Assembly: GCA_029964075.1 (NCBI GenBank)
Contig: CM057130.1
Span: 2,418,001-2,482,000, forward strand
Length of the DNA: 64,000 bases
Source of the DNA: Patiria pectinifera
Taxonomy: Eukaryota; Echinodermata; Asteroidea; Valvatida; Asterinidae
Reading direction: 5' to 3'
Shown here: positions 10,026 to 19,010 of the stretch, in pieces
How the letters are laid out: every line of letters starts with the position of its first letter
How positions within the stretch are numbered: the stretch's first letter is position 1
Translations under genes and position numbers: made by a program
Notes under the pieces: model-generated
Seen by the model: the letters and a program-made list of their open reading frames with translations, nothing else
Told to the model about the DNA's origin: nothing
Database searches by the model: none

Positions 10026-12604
10026 ATGTACGACATGGACTTTTTATTAAGTATAGCGGCCAAGACGTACTCCTCCGATCCCATGACACGTGGCGTGACA
10101 GCCGACCTATTGCCAGGTTGTAAAATCCGAAAAATCTCACAATTACTTTGCCCATGTCGCTTGTTCGACCATCAATGGGGTCAGTTGGTTATAACAAAAT
10201 TTAATAAGCAATTTGAGACAATATTTACATCACTGTGAACATCATTGATCATGTTGTTTAAGATTTACAAGCTTGTAATTGTAATCGCTTGTACGTCATC
10301 ATGATGTCAGAGTAATATGCACAACTTGGGATCAGGGTCAATATAAATTATGATCAAAGTTACAAGTTCGTGCCATTAATTAACCGTTTAGGAGAAAACC
10401 TGCGGAGAATTATTGTCCGCAAAAAAAGAAACAAATAAGATTAATTCTTACCATTTCGGGTCGTACCCGATCACCCTACAAGTCTAAATGTCGGGCCAGG
10501 ATGCACCAACGACTGTTTTGTTTCTACGATTGTCCGTGCGCGCTAGAGCTTGTAGTCACCGTGCGTCTTGTTTTCCACGAATCAGTCTTTGGTGACAGTT
10601 TTTGATGACGTCATTATTACGTCACATATTTGCCGCTTGTTTGTGCACACATCTATGACATAAACCCATTACAAAAAGGATTTTGAATTTAGCAGTCCTG
10701 CGTTCGTAAGATGTGGCCATAATCTTCAAAACTTCAAAAATCCATATAAAATCACATCGTGACGTCATCAAGATGTCACCTAATGTTTTTACCTATAACA
10801 CGTCCATGTCTAATAACTACCAAGTTAACATCAAATTGGACTTGTAGTTCAGTAGATATAGGAATTATGCACCTTTAAGATGACGTCACCTTAAAGATAA
10901 TAAAATATGCACATCTAAGATGATGTCATGTGACACTTGATGACGTCATCAAACGTCATTCTTCGTTCATCCTCTTTGGTATCTGGTCTTTAATTTGGCC
11001 AAGTTTTATTCAGGCCTAAGCTTTAAAAGTGACTAAAGTGGGTTCAAAAAAACCGTGTGCAACGTCTATGGGATTTGAAATAGAACAAGGGAAAAAATGA
11101 AGACGAAAAACAAAAAGAAAAAAAATTAGCACAAAAACAACGGCTTTTCCGCAAAAAGAAGTAGAAAAAATCTGAACAAAAACAAAGGCTTTTCCGCAAG
11201 CGGAAAGGCCAATGATTTGTTTTATGCTCAGTTAACTTTTGACCTACACATGCAGGTCGTGATTGGGTGTCATGCCGGCGATGAGGTCAGTGCAATTTCG
11301 GTAATTAGCGCGGCATGCATGGTTCATTTGAGGTTCTCTCGGAATCTTTTGCGAGCTCGATTCTGTTCAGCGTTTACCGCTCCATTCCCACTTCATGGTT
11401 TTTACATGGCTGAGACCTGCAGACTCCAGCGAAGTAGACATCCGGGTCATCCGCAGACAGGCAGTATATTAACGACGTGTACGTTTCCATAAATGTCACA
11501 ATTACACGAAAAGCCATCGAAGTTGAGAACATCAGCAATCAGAAGTCATTAGAAACATAGCGGAAATGTGACTAGTCAGACCGCGTAGTCATTCGATCCG
11601 TCCGTCAAAAAATCGATCAACCATGGCAATATAATTGCGATGGAACATCGGGTGCCAAAAGTCAATAAAATATTTTAAGCCCGGTTCATACTTCATGCGA
11701 AAGCGAAAGCGAAGCGAAATTCGTGACGTCAACAATACGTTCGAAGCGCGTCCACCATTGTTGACGACATGAATTTCGCTTCGCACTTGCTTTCGCGTGA
11801 AGTATGAACCGGGCTTAAGAAAGTTGGTACATATTGAAAAGCAAATGGATTTCTCTTGCTCGGGATGAATTTTTTATGCTTGCATTACGCGCGTTCTGCG
11901 TATTAATTTGCATAACAAAGAATCTGCTGGGCGCTCAACTCCCAGCGGCTTGCATCCAATTTGCAACTCGGCTTGCATCGAATTAGCCAACGCGCTTGCA
12001 ATTACGTTCAAAATTAGTGTCGGCAATTAACGATCCTTTTAGGAAAACTCTGTCTTCACTTATTAACAATGCAGTTCAGTATGTGCAGTGTTTCAACCCA
12101 GCTACACTAGTTACCGCTCTTCGGTAGTAAGCTACGACAGGTGGAACAGACAGTATATGCTCCAGTTTGCAACATGCACAACCTCCTTGTAATTGGTTTA
12201 AAGGTAAGATGCACTTTGAAGTTTTAATTTACTTAGGCCCTTACTCCTGTTGACTGTGTAAATGCCAACTGCGGATGTCAACCAAACAGATGTTTGTTTC
12301 CTTTTTACTTTAATTCATTCCTGTCATGAGTGTGCACATGCATCGCAGTATGAAGGTTCCGAGAGAGAGAGCATGCAGACAATGAAACAAAAAGTTTGAA
12401 ATGTGAGAGGAAAATATTGGAATGATATATTTGGGGGAACGGAATTGGGAGAAATATAAAGACCTGTTTCGCTCGTTGGCCTGGATAGGATTTGCACCCA
12501 TGCACATTCGCAGAGTCGTAAGGCGTGAAAAAGTGACACTGTACCAACCGGACTTGCTGAGAAACGGGGATAGATTGACACCGTATTCAATTCTCATTAT
12601 TAAC
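10026..12604. other. Intergenic stretch with CRE-like motifs and one small foldback
   Basis: No gene recognised. Four perfect TGACGTCA palindromes lie at 10606, 10760, 10881 and 10941. A foldback element sits at 11675-11818. Open frames at 12305-12609 are all short and unlike any family I know. Confidence 0.5.
11675..11818. mobile_element. 144-bp foldback MITE with TTAA ends
   Basis: Both ends read TTAAGCCCGGTTCATACTTC when oriented alike, followed by similar AGCGAAAGCGAAG-type sequence, so the element folds nearly end to end. TTAA at both outer edges could be a target duplication of piggyBac type or part of the inverted repeat. Confidence 0.75.
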
Positions 12605-12608
12605 GGCA

Positions 12609-13035
12609 CATAGGCCTACAATGTAATTTGTTTTAATGTTATCCTTGAAAATACACCTTTGTGTCCCATTCAACCTTGTAATTTCAATTTAATTGTGCCT
12701 TTTTGAATTTTATTTTGGTGTATTTTTTTGTTTTTATGCTAATGCAAATGTCCATATTCATGAGCAAAAGTATGATGTCATTTCAGGCAGAAACCCCAAT
12801 GTTACAGCTATTTAAAGCACACCAACAGTTGCCAGAATTTTGGATAATTTTCTTTTCTTTGGTGATTCGTTGTTGTGTCAGTACAGTAAGCCTGTGACCA
12901 AACCTTTCTCACAAATGTTTTTTTTTTTTCAATGAACAAAATTTGGGTTCTCAATTTGAACGGAAAATCCCTAAACTGAAAATTACATCACAGCAACAGC
13001 GCTCTCAGTTTTCCGGAAAAAGCATAAAATATTTA
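12609..13035 (+). repeat. Diverged direct repeat A, copy 1
   Basis: Alignable by eye with 16411-16830: both contain TTTGTGTCCCATT, TTATGCTAATGCA, TGATGTCATT, TTCGTTGTTG and CCCTAAACTGAA in the same order. The function is unknown. Confidence 0.7.
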
Positions 13036-13236
13036 ATATGTTTAAGGGGCCATTCAAAATTGTCAATGTTTTGAAATTTGCATTTTTTTTTCCAAATTTG
13101 TTTGACCAACCCACCCATCCCTATTTTTGATTTTGAAAAATTGATTTGTTATGCAGTATTAAAAATCCAAATACATGTACATGCACTTGCATGCATACTT
13201 TTACTTTTACAAGTGCATGTAAGTCCATGCCCATGT

Positions 13237-13244
13237 GTGTCCAG
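13237..13244. repeat. 8-bp target-site duplication, left
   Basis: GTGTCCAG lies directly outside the left terminus of the hAT-type element and is repeated exactly at 15467-15474. Confidence 0.85.
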
Positions 13245-13255
13245 CAGTGTTGTAG

Positions 13256-13410
13256 GTCTCGAGACCGGTCTCGGTCTCGGTCTCGGTCTCGAGACCACTT
13301 TTTGCCGGTCTCGGTCTCGGTCTCGGGAGCTGTGGTCACGGTCTTGGTCTCGGTCTCGGTCCCCTTTGGTCTCGATATTTTGGCTGGTCTCGAGTCGAGA
13401 CCAGCCAAAA
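13256..13410. repeat. GGTCTC hexamer array
   Basis: Imperfect tandem GGTCTC/GGTCTCGAGACC units, partly self-complementary, lie just inside the left terminus of the hAT-type element. Confidence 0.9.
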
Positions 13411-14078
13411 AGTGAGGGGGGCGAATTCCACCCCCGGCCCTTTTAGGGTTAAGTAAAGAATCAGTTTAGGGCAAATGTGACTGCAGTGTGATGCTAATGG
13501 ACATGTCTCTCTTCACTTTCTAATGAGTGAGGCATAGTCCAATAACCATTGCTCCTCTTCTTATTTCTCGTTTTTATTGTGGGATGATCTGTTGAAACAA
13601 GCACTTTATAGCCATCCTCATTTATTCCAAATACAACTGAGATTTAAATCTTATGAATCAAGACTGAAACATTATTTTTACCGTCAGATTTTGTATTTTG
13701 AATATGAGGAACAAGTCAACTCTTTTTCCCTAGAAATATTGGTGATTTTTTTCTATTTTCTTTTTCAATTTTTCCTTTATTCGTGGAGGCGGGAATACTT
13801 TTTTTTCATTATATGTATTAGGCCTAATGGATATTCATCAATTCGTAGACCGTTAATTTGGTATTAGTGGTGGACAGCTGAGTGTTGTGATCTCTTTATT
13901 AAAATAGACACGATTTGGGAATAGAGTATGCAAATTACGTGAAACGTTCACAGTTACTACTCAATAACATGTTCTTTATCTCAATTATATTTTTTACAAA
14001 ATGGAGCGTGCCATTTTTTTTTATCATACGGTCACTTTCTTTTTGACTCGCCATGTATTCATCTTTTCATCTGTGATA

Positions 14079-14304
14079 ATGCACGTTAAAGAACCCAGTA
14101 ACACTTGTCGCTAAGAGGAGGGGTTTGCCCCGGTGTTTCTGGCAGTGGCAGCAATTATGCGCCGCTGCACCTAGCAAAAAGGTGCTACATAATGGGTCTC
14201 ATATGTTCATATACTTCATTTATCTGTCTTTGGTTGCATTCTCCCCCAGCGCTTTGTATCCTCTGGCAAAAAGCGCTATATAAATACAGTTATTATTATT
14301 ATTA
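14079..14304 (+). mobile_element. SINE with (ATT)n tail, nested in the hAT element
   Basis: It starts near ATGCACGTTAAAGAACCCAG and ends AAAAAGCGCTATATAAATAC followed by (TTA)n, an ending known from several invertebrate SINE families. The second hAT copy lacks exactly this segment (empty site near 33898-33910), which fixes its limits to within a few bases. Confidence 0.8.
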
Positions 14305-15389
14305 TAAACACAAATTGAGCTACTGCCATGGTCACACAAAAATAGAGTCTAATTGCCTGCCTCGTCTTCTTCCTAAATGTCAATTGCATTTGCATGAGTC
14401 GAGAAGAATTGTGTTCAATAATTAATCGCTATATGTTGTTTACGACCAACACAATAAACTATTAATATATTGGCAATATGTCATACTTGTTAATCACTAA
14501 AATATTCAAGTAAATCGCCCGGCAAAGTAGTCGATGTGGGCGATACGCTGGCACGGTACAAAACACAGAGAGGCGTGCGCACTGAGCCATGAATCCTAAA
14601 AGTACATCTCACCCACCACATTCAGTTTCAGGCAAATATGGTTCATCAATCTTCTATAGTATATGTAACGTTATTGACATTAAACAAAAATAAAGTGGCA
14701 TTACATTTCAGCCTTAGCCAGGCCTTATTCAGAGGTAAATGGCAGAGGAACAAGAAACAAACATGTAGGGGACACACAAACATGCAGGGTTGGAAGGAGA
14801 ATCACAAAGAGGGATGGGGGGGGGCAGACCAATCCATATCTGGCTACCATCTCTCAATTGTTTGGTCTACATGTACAAATCTACATTCCATGACTGAAAT
14901 TTAAAAAAATAAATCAATATTTTCTTGCTCCAAATTTTTTTCGAATCAGGTTTACAAGGAGGTCCAATGTAAAATTAAAGTTGCATTTAAATATCCGTTA
15001 GTGGTCATTGCTGAAACCAAGGGGTGGCTGTGGAGTTTAGGGTCCGAGTTCCTATAACAGATGAAACATCCACCTTTAACTTTAAAAAAAAAATTAAAAG
15101 TGGCAAAAATATATGGAGTTCATCAAATAAGGTTTTCCCCTTCTTTAAATTAGGTTGTTTCCAATTTTTTTTAATTGATTGTGACAATAACAAATTCTGT
15201 TGCCATGTTGTAATTTATGGCATGAAGCAAACACGAAGAGCACTCGCATGACACAATTAAGCAGGTACAAGTGATTCCTAACTTTCAATCACCTCCTTCA
15301 CATCCCCATGAACATCAACATCTCAAGGACAGATTGTTCAGCTGTAATTAGTGTCTTGTTGTTTATTTAGATTATTGTTATTTATTATC

Positions 15390-15455
15390 CGCGGTCTCGG
15401 TCTCGGTCTCGAACCATTTCGGTCTCGGTCTCGGTCTCGGAGTATCCGGTCTCGA
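15390..15455. repeat. GGTCTC array, right end of the hAT element
   Basis: Two short runs of GGTCTC separated by GAACCATTTC, next to the right terminus. Confidence 0.9.
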
Positions 15456-15466
15456 CTACAACACTG

Positions 15467-15474
15467 GTGTCCAG
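15467..15474. repeat. 8-bp target-site duplication, right
   Basis: GTGTCCAG, identical to 13237-13244. Confidence 0.85.
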
Positions 15475-15600
15475 TGTACTTTTCAATAAAATTAACCAGA
15501 AAAGGATGTGAAGTAGTTTTCATACATTTAAGAGGAGTGGAAAGTTGCACAAGCTGTGTTCCTAAGAAAAACAAATCACCTCATGGACAAAACGAAACAT
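15475..15600 (+). repeat. Direct repeat B, copy 1
   Basis: It matches 16838-16935 (CTTTTCAATAAAATTAAC, AGTTTTCATACATTTAAGAG, CTGTGTTCCTA). In the second location repeats A and B lie side by side; here the hAT element separates them. Confidence 0.75.
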
Positions 15601-15712
15601 CAGATTTCACATGAATATAATGCCACTTTTATGACTTATAATACTGGTATCCTATAGTTTTGTTTTCAGGACCAATAAATTCCTCTTTTTGTCATATTTT
15701 TTCATATTTCAG

Positions 15713-15761
15713 GTGGTGTTCCTGGTCGTCTTGGGCTTTCATGTTGTCATCTGCCGCGGAG
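15713..15761 (+). CDS. Lectin B leader exon
   Basis: TTTCATATTTCAG precedes and GTAGGT follows. The 49 bp encode 16 mostly hydrophobic residues ending CRG plus one base (phase 0 in, phase 1 out), the same phases as the leader exon of lectin C. The Met must lie in an upstream exon I could not find. Confidence 0.65.
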
Positions 15762-18700
15762 GTAGGTGCAACCTTCGTGAACGCATTTTGAGAATTCCAC
15801 AAAACGCAAAAGTGTGGATTTTAAAACGTTAAAGTTATCTACAGCGTCAGACAGCGCTCAGCTGCTCCCCGTCCGCTTCAAGAATTACCCAAGGAAAGCT
15901 TAAGAAAATGTCAAGATTATTTCCCGATGATGATTAACTAATATTCTCATTAAGAAATTATGTGCCGGTCAGTAACAAGGAAGTAATTAAAAGTTATGTC
16001 CATGGGCGTCGCCAGGATTTTTTCTAGATGGGGGCAAAAAAAAAATTTGCCAAAAAATTCTTGTATTTCTCAACACATTCTCGATTTATCAGTTTTAGAG
16101 GGGGGAAGGGACATTTTGCCCCCCCCCCCCACTCATTAAATGTATACCACTTTGCCTTCGCGCCTCTTTTTCTTTCCTTTTTTTTTTCTTCCTTTTTTTT
16201 GGGGGGGGGGTTTTTCCAGGGGGGGGGGGAAAGTGCCCCCCTTGCCCCCCCCCCCTCGCGACGCCCATGGTTATGTCCTGTAAGAGGAACACTCGAATGG
16301 TTACTTGTTTGATGCTTGGTGGAGTATTTGCTCGTAATAATAATTTGCTGTGCGAGCAGTATGTGAAAATGGTGTCGTTAGGTTCTGAGATCAGTGCTGA
16401 AAGGGTCATGCAATGTAAGTTTTGTTAATGCTATCGTTGAAAATGTGGCCTTTGTGTCCCATTTTAACCTTATTTTCAATTTTCGTTTTGCCATTTCAAG
16501 GGTATTTTGGTGCCTTTTGGTTGTTATGCTAATGCACATTTCTATACTCGTGGCAAGACTGTGATGTCATTCCGGGCACTTGCTAGAATTTGTGATATTT
16601 TCCTGTCATAATTTTTTTCTTTCTTTGGTGTTTCGTTGTTGCGTAAGCACATGGCAGTAACGTAAGCCAATGAGCAGCCCTTATTCAATTAGCACATTTT
16701 GGGCTCACAAATTGAACAGAAAACCCCTAAACTGAACACTCAGTGTCTTCTTGAATGACATCATTGCAACAGCGCCCCTCAGTTGTCTGGAAAAGCATGG
16801 ACAATTTTTAATGTTGAAAAATAAATGTTGAAAAGAAGTGCACTTTTCAATAAAATTAACGAGAAAGGGATGTCAAATAGTTTTCATACATTTAAGAGGA
16901 GTAGAAAGTTACACAAACTGTGTTCCTATATAAGAGAATTTCAGCGCATGGACCTTTCAATTTTTACATCAACGTCTACTATACTGTGCATCATCTACAA
17001 GTATTGAGCCAAGACCCATCCAATAGTTTTGTAAGTAACTTTTTTTGGTCCCCTCAGGGTGCCCAGACGGTTTCACCTACTTCGAGTATTCGTGTTACAA
17101 GATCCACGTTTCGCCTGAGCTGGACTGGCCCGGCGCAAGAGACGCATGCGCAGCCGGCTCCAACGGCAGCCATCTTGTCTACATTCATAGCGAGGCCGAG
17201 CAGTCTTTCCTCCGTGGCCTGGCTCTCGAAGCGTCGGCGGGGAGTGGGGTCCACCTCTGGATCGGTGTGACCGCGGTCGGGAACAGCAGTCTCCAATGGC
17301 TGGACGGTAGCCGCCTGACGTACACGGCGTGGGATGAGGATGGGCCTAGAGCAAACGGCAGGGACTGTGTGCGCCTCAGACCGGATAGGGATTACCTTTG
17401 GAACGACAGGCTCTGCTATATCACGTACGGTTACATATGTGAACAAGCAAGTGAGTTATAAATCAGTGACTTTTCATTAGAATATTCCTTAATTTCTGAC
17501 GTTGTATCAGAAAATTCCTCTGTTTTGAATTGCGAGTTTGCGTATAGACCCGGCTTAGATGTACCCCCTCAACGGTGATAATAAAATGGAGAGAGAGGAA
17601 GAGATTGACGGACACGTAAGCACCATTGCCATGCGAAAATGAGATCTTGCTTACTCTGAGCTTCCAAAGTCAACTTTCCATATTTGCCTTTTCAGTCCTT
17701 CGTTTATTGCACCTGTCGGCCTGTTACACTTATAGGCCTACCTACACAACGGACATTAAAACCATAAAACCGACTAAAATCGTTTATAGGGGGCGGTTTT
17801 CCCACGCGAACCAGCATATCGACATATCCAAAGTTCCAGCTTGGTAAATTTTGAATGGTAGACAAGTTGCATCGATCTGCACTTCTCTCGCGACTATGTG
17901 AACAAAAAATCGAAAGAACTTGTTATGCTGGCAAACAAAATGCCCGGACTGGTGTATTTTGACATCAGCAACAAATGGGAAATCTTCCATTTGCTTCATT
18001 CCGCTGCAGCCTGTGAAAAGTATTATTATAGATGCATAGCCCGTGCTCTTCAACAAATGATTTATTTTTCTCCTAACAAATTTCAATTTGCATGTTAAAT
18101 TTGTCTTAACGAAAAAACTACAGGTAATTTATTTCGATGTTGGGCTTCTGCAAACCCTCTGAAAGAGGGCGTTCACTTTGTGCACAAATGAACCCGCCCT
18201 GCGAAAGCAAAAAAAAAAATTCTGGCAGCCAATAATTCAAATTTTGTGAAGAAATAATGTAATAACTAAACGTCGGTGGATATTTTTTGGTTTATTTATT
18301 CAATTTTTTTACCCAGGGTATGCCCAAACAGTTTAAAACTGGTTTCCATTGGGGCCCTGCATACAATAAATAATGACTACAAACATGTAATGGTTCAATG
18401 TCCCATTCAAGTAACTAACGTTTATATTAAATAATGATATTTATAACCTTTGAAGAACGGAAATATTTTGTTTTAGAAAATGACTTTTATAAAATCAATT
18501 TTATCATAGAATTGTTAGTAATTTCCGCACAATAATAATGCAGTACGGGGGAAGGCTTCTGCCAATGTTACACAGGGTGCCAAAGTAACCCAGGGTGCCA
18601 AAGTGACTCCAGTTTACGGTGCATCCTTAAGTAAAATACCCATTGGAATGAATGAGATAAATGAAGTACAGATTGATTCTTTTCTTGGTTCTCTGTTTGT

Positions 18701-18978
18701 TTGTCAAAGGTTCCTCATGTCATGCAACCTCCACTGATTTCACCAGACCAACGTTGGTCGGTATGGCAGCCACCTCGGATGAGTACCTCATCAGGAGTAC
18801 CATGACGTCATCCCTGTCGCGTTGCTCCCACGTGTGTTCAAAGAACGAAGATTGCAAGAGCTTCAACTACGACGTGGCGTCGGCTCCGGGCAAGCGCACT
18901 TGCGAGTTATTTTCGGCCGTCTTTGAAGACAGCGAGATGGAGGCACGTCCAGGCTTTGCTTATTATAAACCCAATTGA
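15713..18978 (+). CDS. Lectin B: hydrophobic leader, single C-type lectin domain, PAN-like domain
   Basis: Three exons join in frame: 15713-15761 (leader), 17058-17450 (CTLD) and 18710-18978 (PAN-like, TGA stop), giving about 236 residues plus a missing first exon. The leader VVFLVVLGFHVVIC reads as the core of a signal peptide or anchor. The CTLD is encoded in one undivided exon, unlike lectins A and C. It is a six-cysteine form with WLDGS and WND but no EPN or QPD. The C-terminal domain keeps the pattern RCSHVCSKNEDCKSFNY...CEL seen in lectin C. Phases are 0-1, 1-1, then 1. A secreted recognition protein is inferred. The last exon could alternatively be a separate small gene starting at ATG 18661. 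Confidence 0.8.
16001..16269 (+). mobile_element. 269-bp foldback element, ATGGGCGTCGC family
   Basis: Perfect 12-bp termini CATGGGCGTCGC and GCGACGCCCATG are flanked by GTTATGTC on both sides (15993-16000 and 16270-16277), an 8-bp duplication. The interior is long G and C runs with T-rich DNA. It lies in intron 1 of lectin B. The frames across it are artefacts. Confidence 0.8.
16411..16935 (+). repeat. Direct repeats A and B, second copies side by side
   Basis: Copy A (16411-16830) and copy B (16838-16935) match 12609-13035 and 15475-15600. The segment lies within intron 1 of lectin B. Confidence 0.7.
17058..17450 (+). CDS. Lectin B exon: complete CTLD
   Basis: The acceptor is GGTCCCCTCAG and the donor GTGAGT; the exon is 393 bp, phase 1-1. 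It encodes CPDGFTYFEYSCYKI, ARDACAAGSNGSHLVYIHSE, VHLWIGVTAV, LQWLDGSRLTYTAWDED, CVRLRPDRDYLWND and YGYICEQA. NGS and NSS are possible glycosylation sites. The residues after WND (RLCYITY) differ from both lectin A (RYCSIQM) and lectin C (RRCDLMF). Confidence 0.92.
17451..18709 (+). other. Lectin B intron 2
   Basis: Bounded by GTGAGT and a long pyrimidine tract ending CAAAG. It contains a 73-codon frame at 17626-17847 with no recognisable similarity. The element-like phrase ATGATATTTATAACCTT near 18437 recurs near 19627. Confidence 0.6.
18710..18978 (+). CDS. Lectin B terminal exon: PAN-like domain
   Basis: The acceptor TTTGTTTGTCAAAG leads into phase 1, matching the phase-1 donor of the CTLD exon, so the junction reads CEQAS. 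It encodes 88 residues with LIRSTMTSSLSRCSHVC, DCKSFNY and CELF, closing at TGA. An ATG at 18661 in the same frame would add a leader-like MKYRLILFLVLCLFV, but that string is the translated pyrimidine tract of the splice site. Confidence 0.8.
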
Positions 18979-18994
18979 GATTCAGTACAAAAAT

Positions 18995-19010
18995 AATAAA
19001 AATCAATAAA
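18995..19010 (+). promoter_or_regulatory. Poly(A) signals of lectin B
   Basis: Two AATAAA hexamers (18995-19000 and 19005-19010) lie only 17-32 bp after the stop. This implies a very short 3' UTR. Confidence 0.6.

Larger units (their letters stand above)
13245..15466 (+). mobile_element. Non-autonomous hAT-type element (2222 bp)
   Basis: Termini CAGTGTTGTAG and CTACAACACTG are inverted, and GTGTCCAG flanks both sides, an 8-bp duplication typical of the hAT superfamily. Next to each terminus lies an array of GGTCTC units (about 13255-13400 and 15390-15455). No transposase frame is visible. A SINE is nested at about 14079-14304. A second, partial copy lies in reverse at 33312-34690. The serine/arginine-rich frames here are translations of the GGTCTC array, not genes. 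Confidence 0.8.

Noticed and set aside
13078-13446. Ser/Arg-rich frames on both strands resembling splicing-factor tails
   Set aside because: They are translations of the GGTCTC hexamer array.
16028-16409. Open frames of about 100 codons on both strands
   Set aside because: They lie inside the foldback element and are homopolymer translations.
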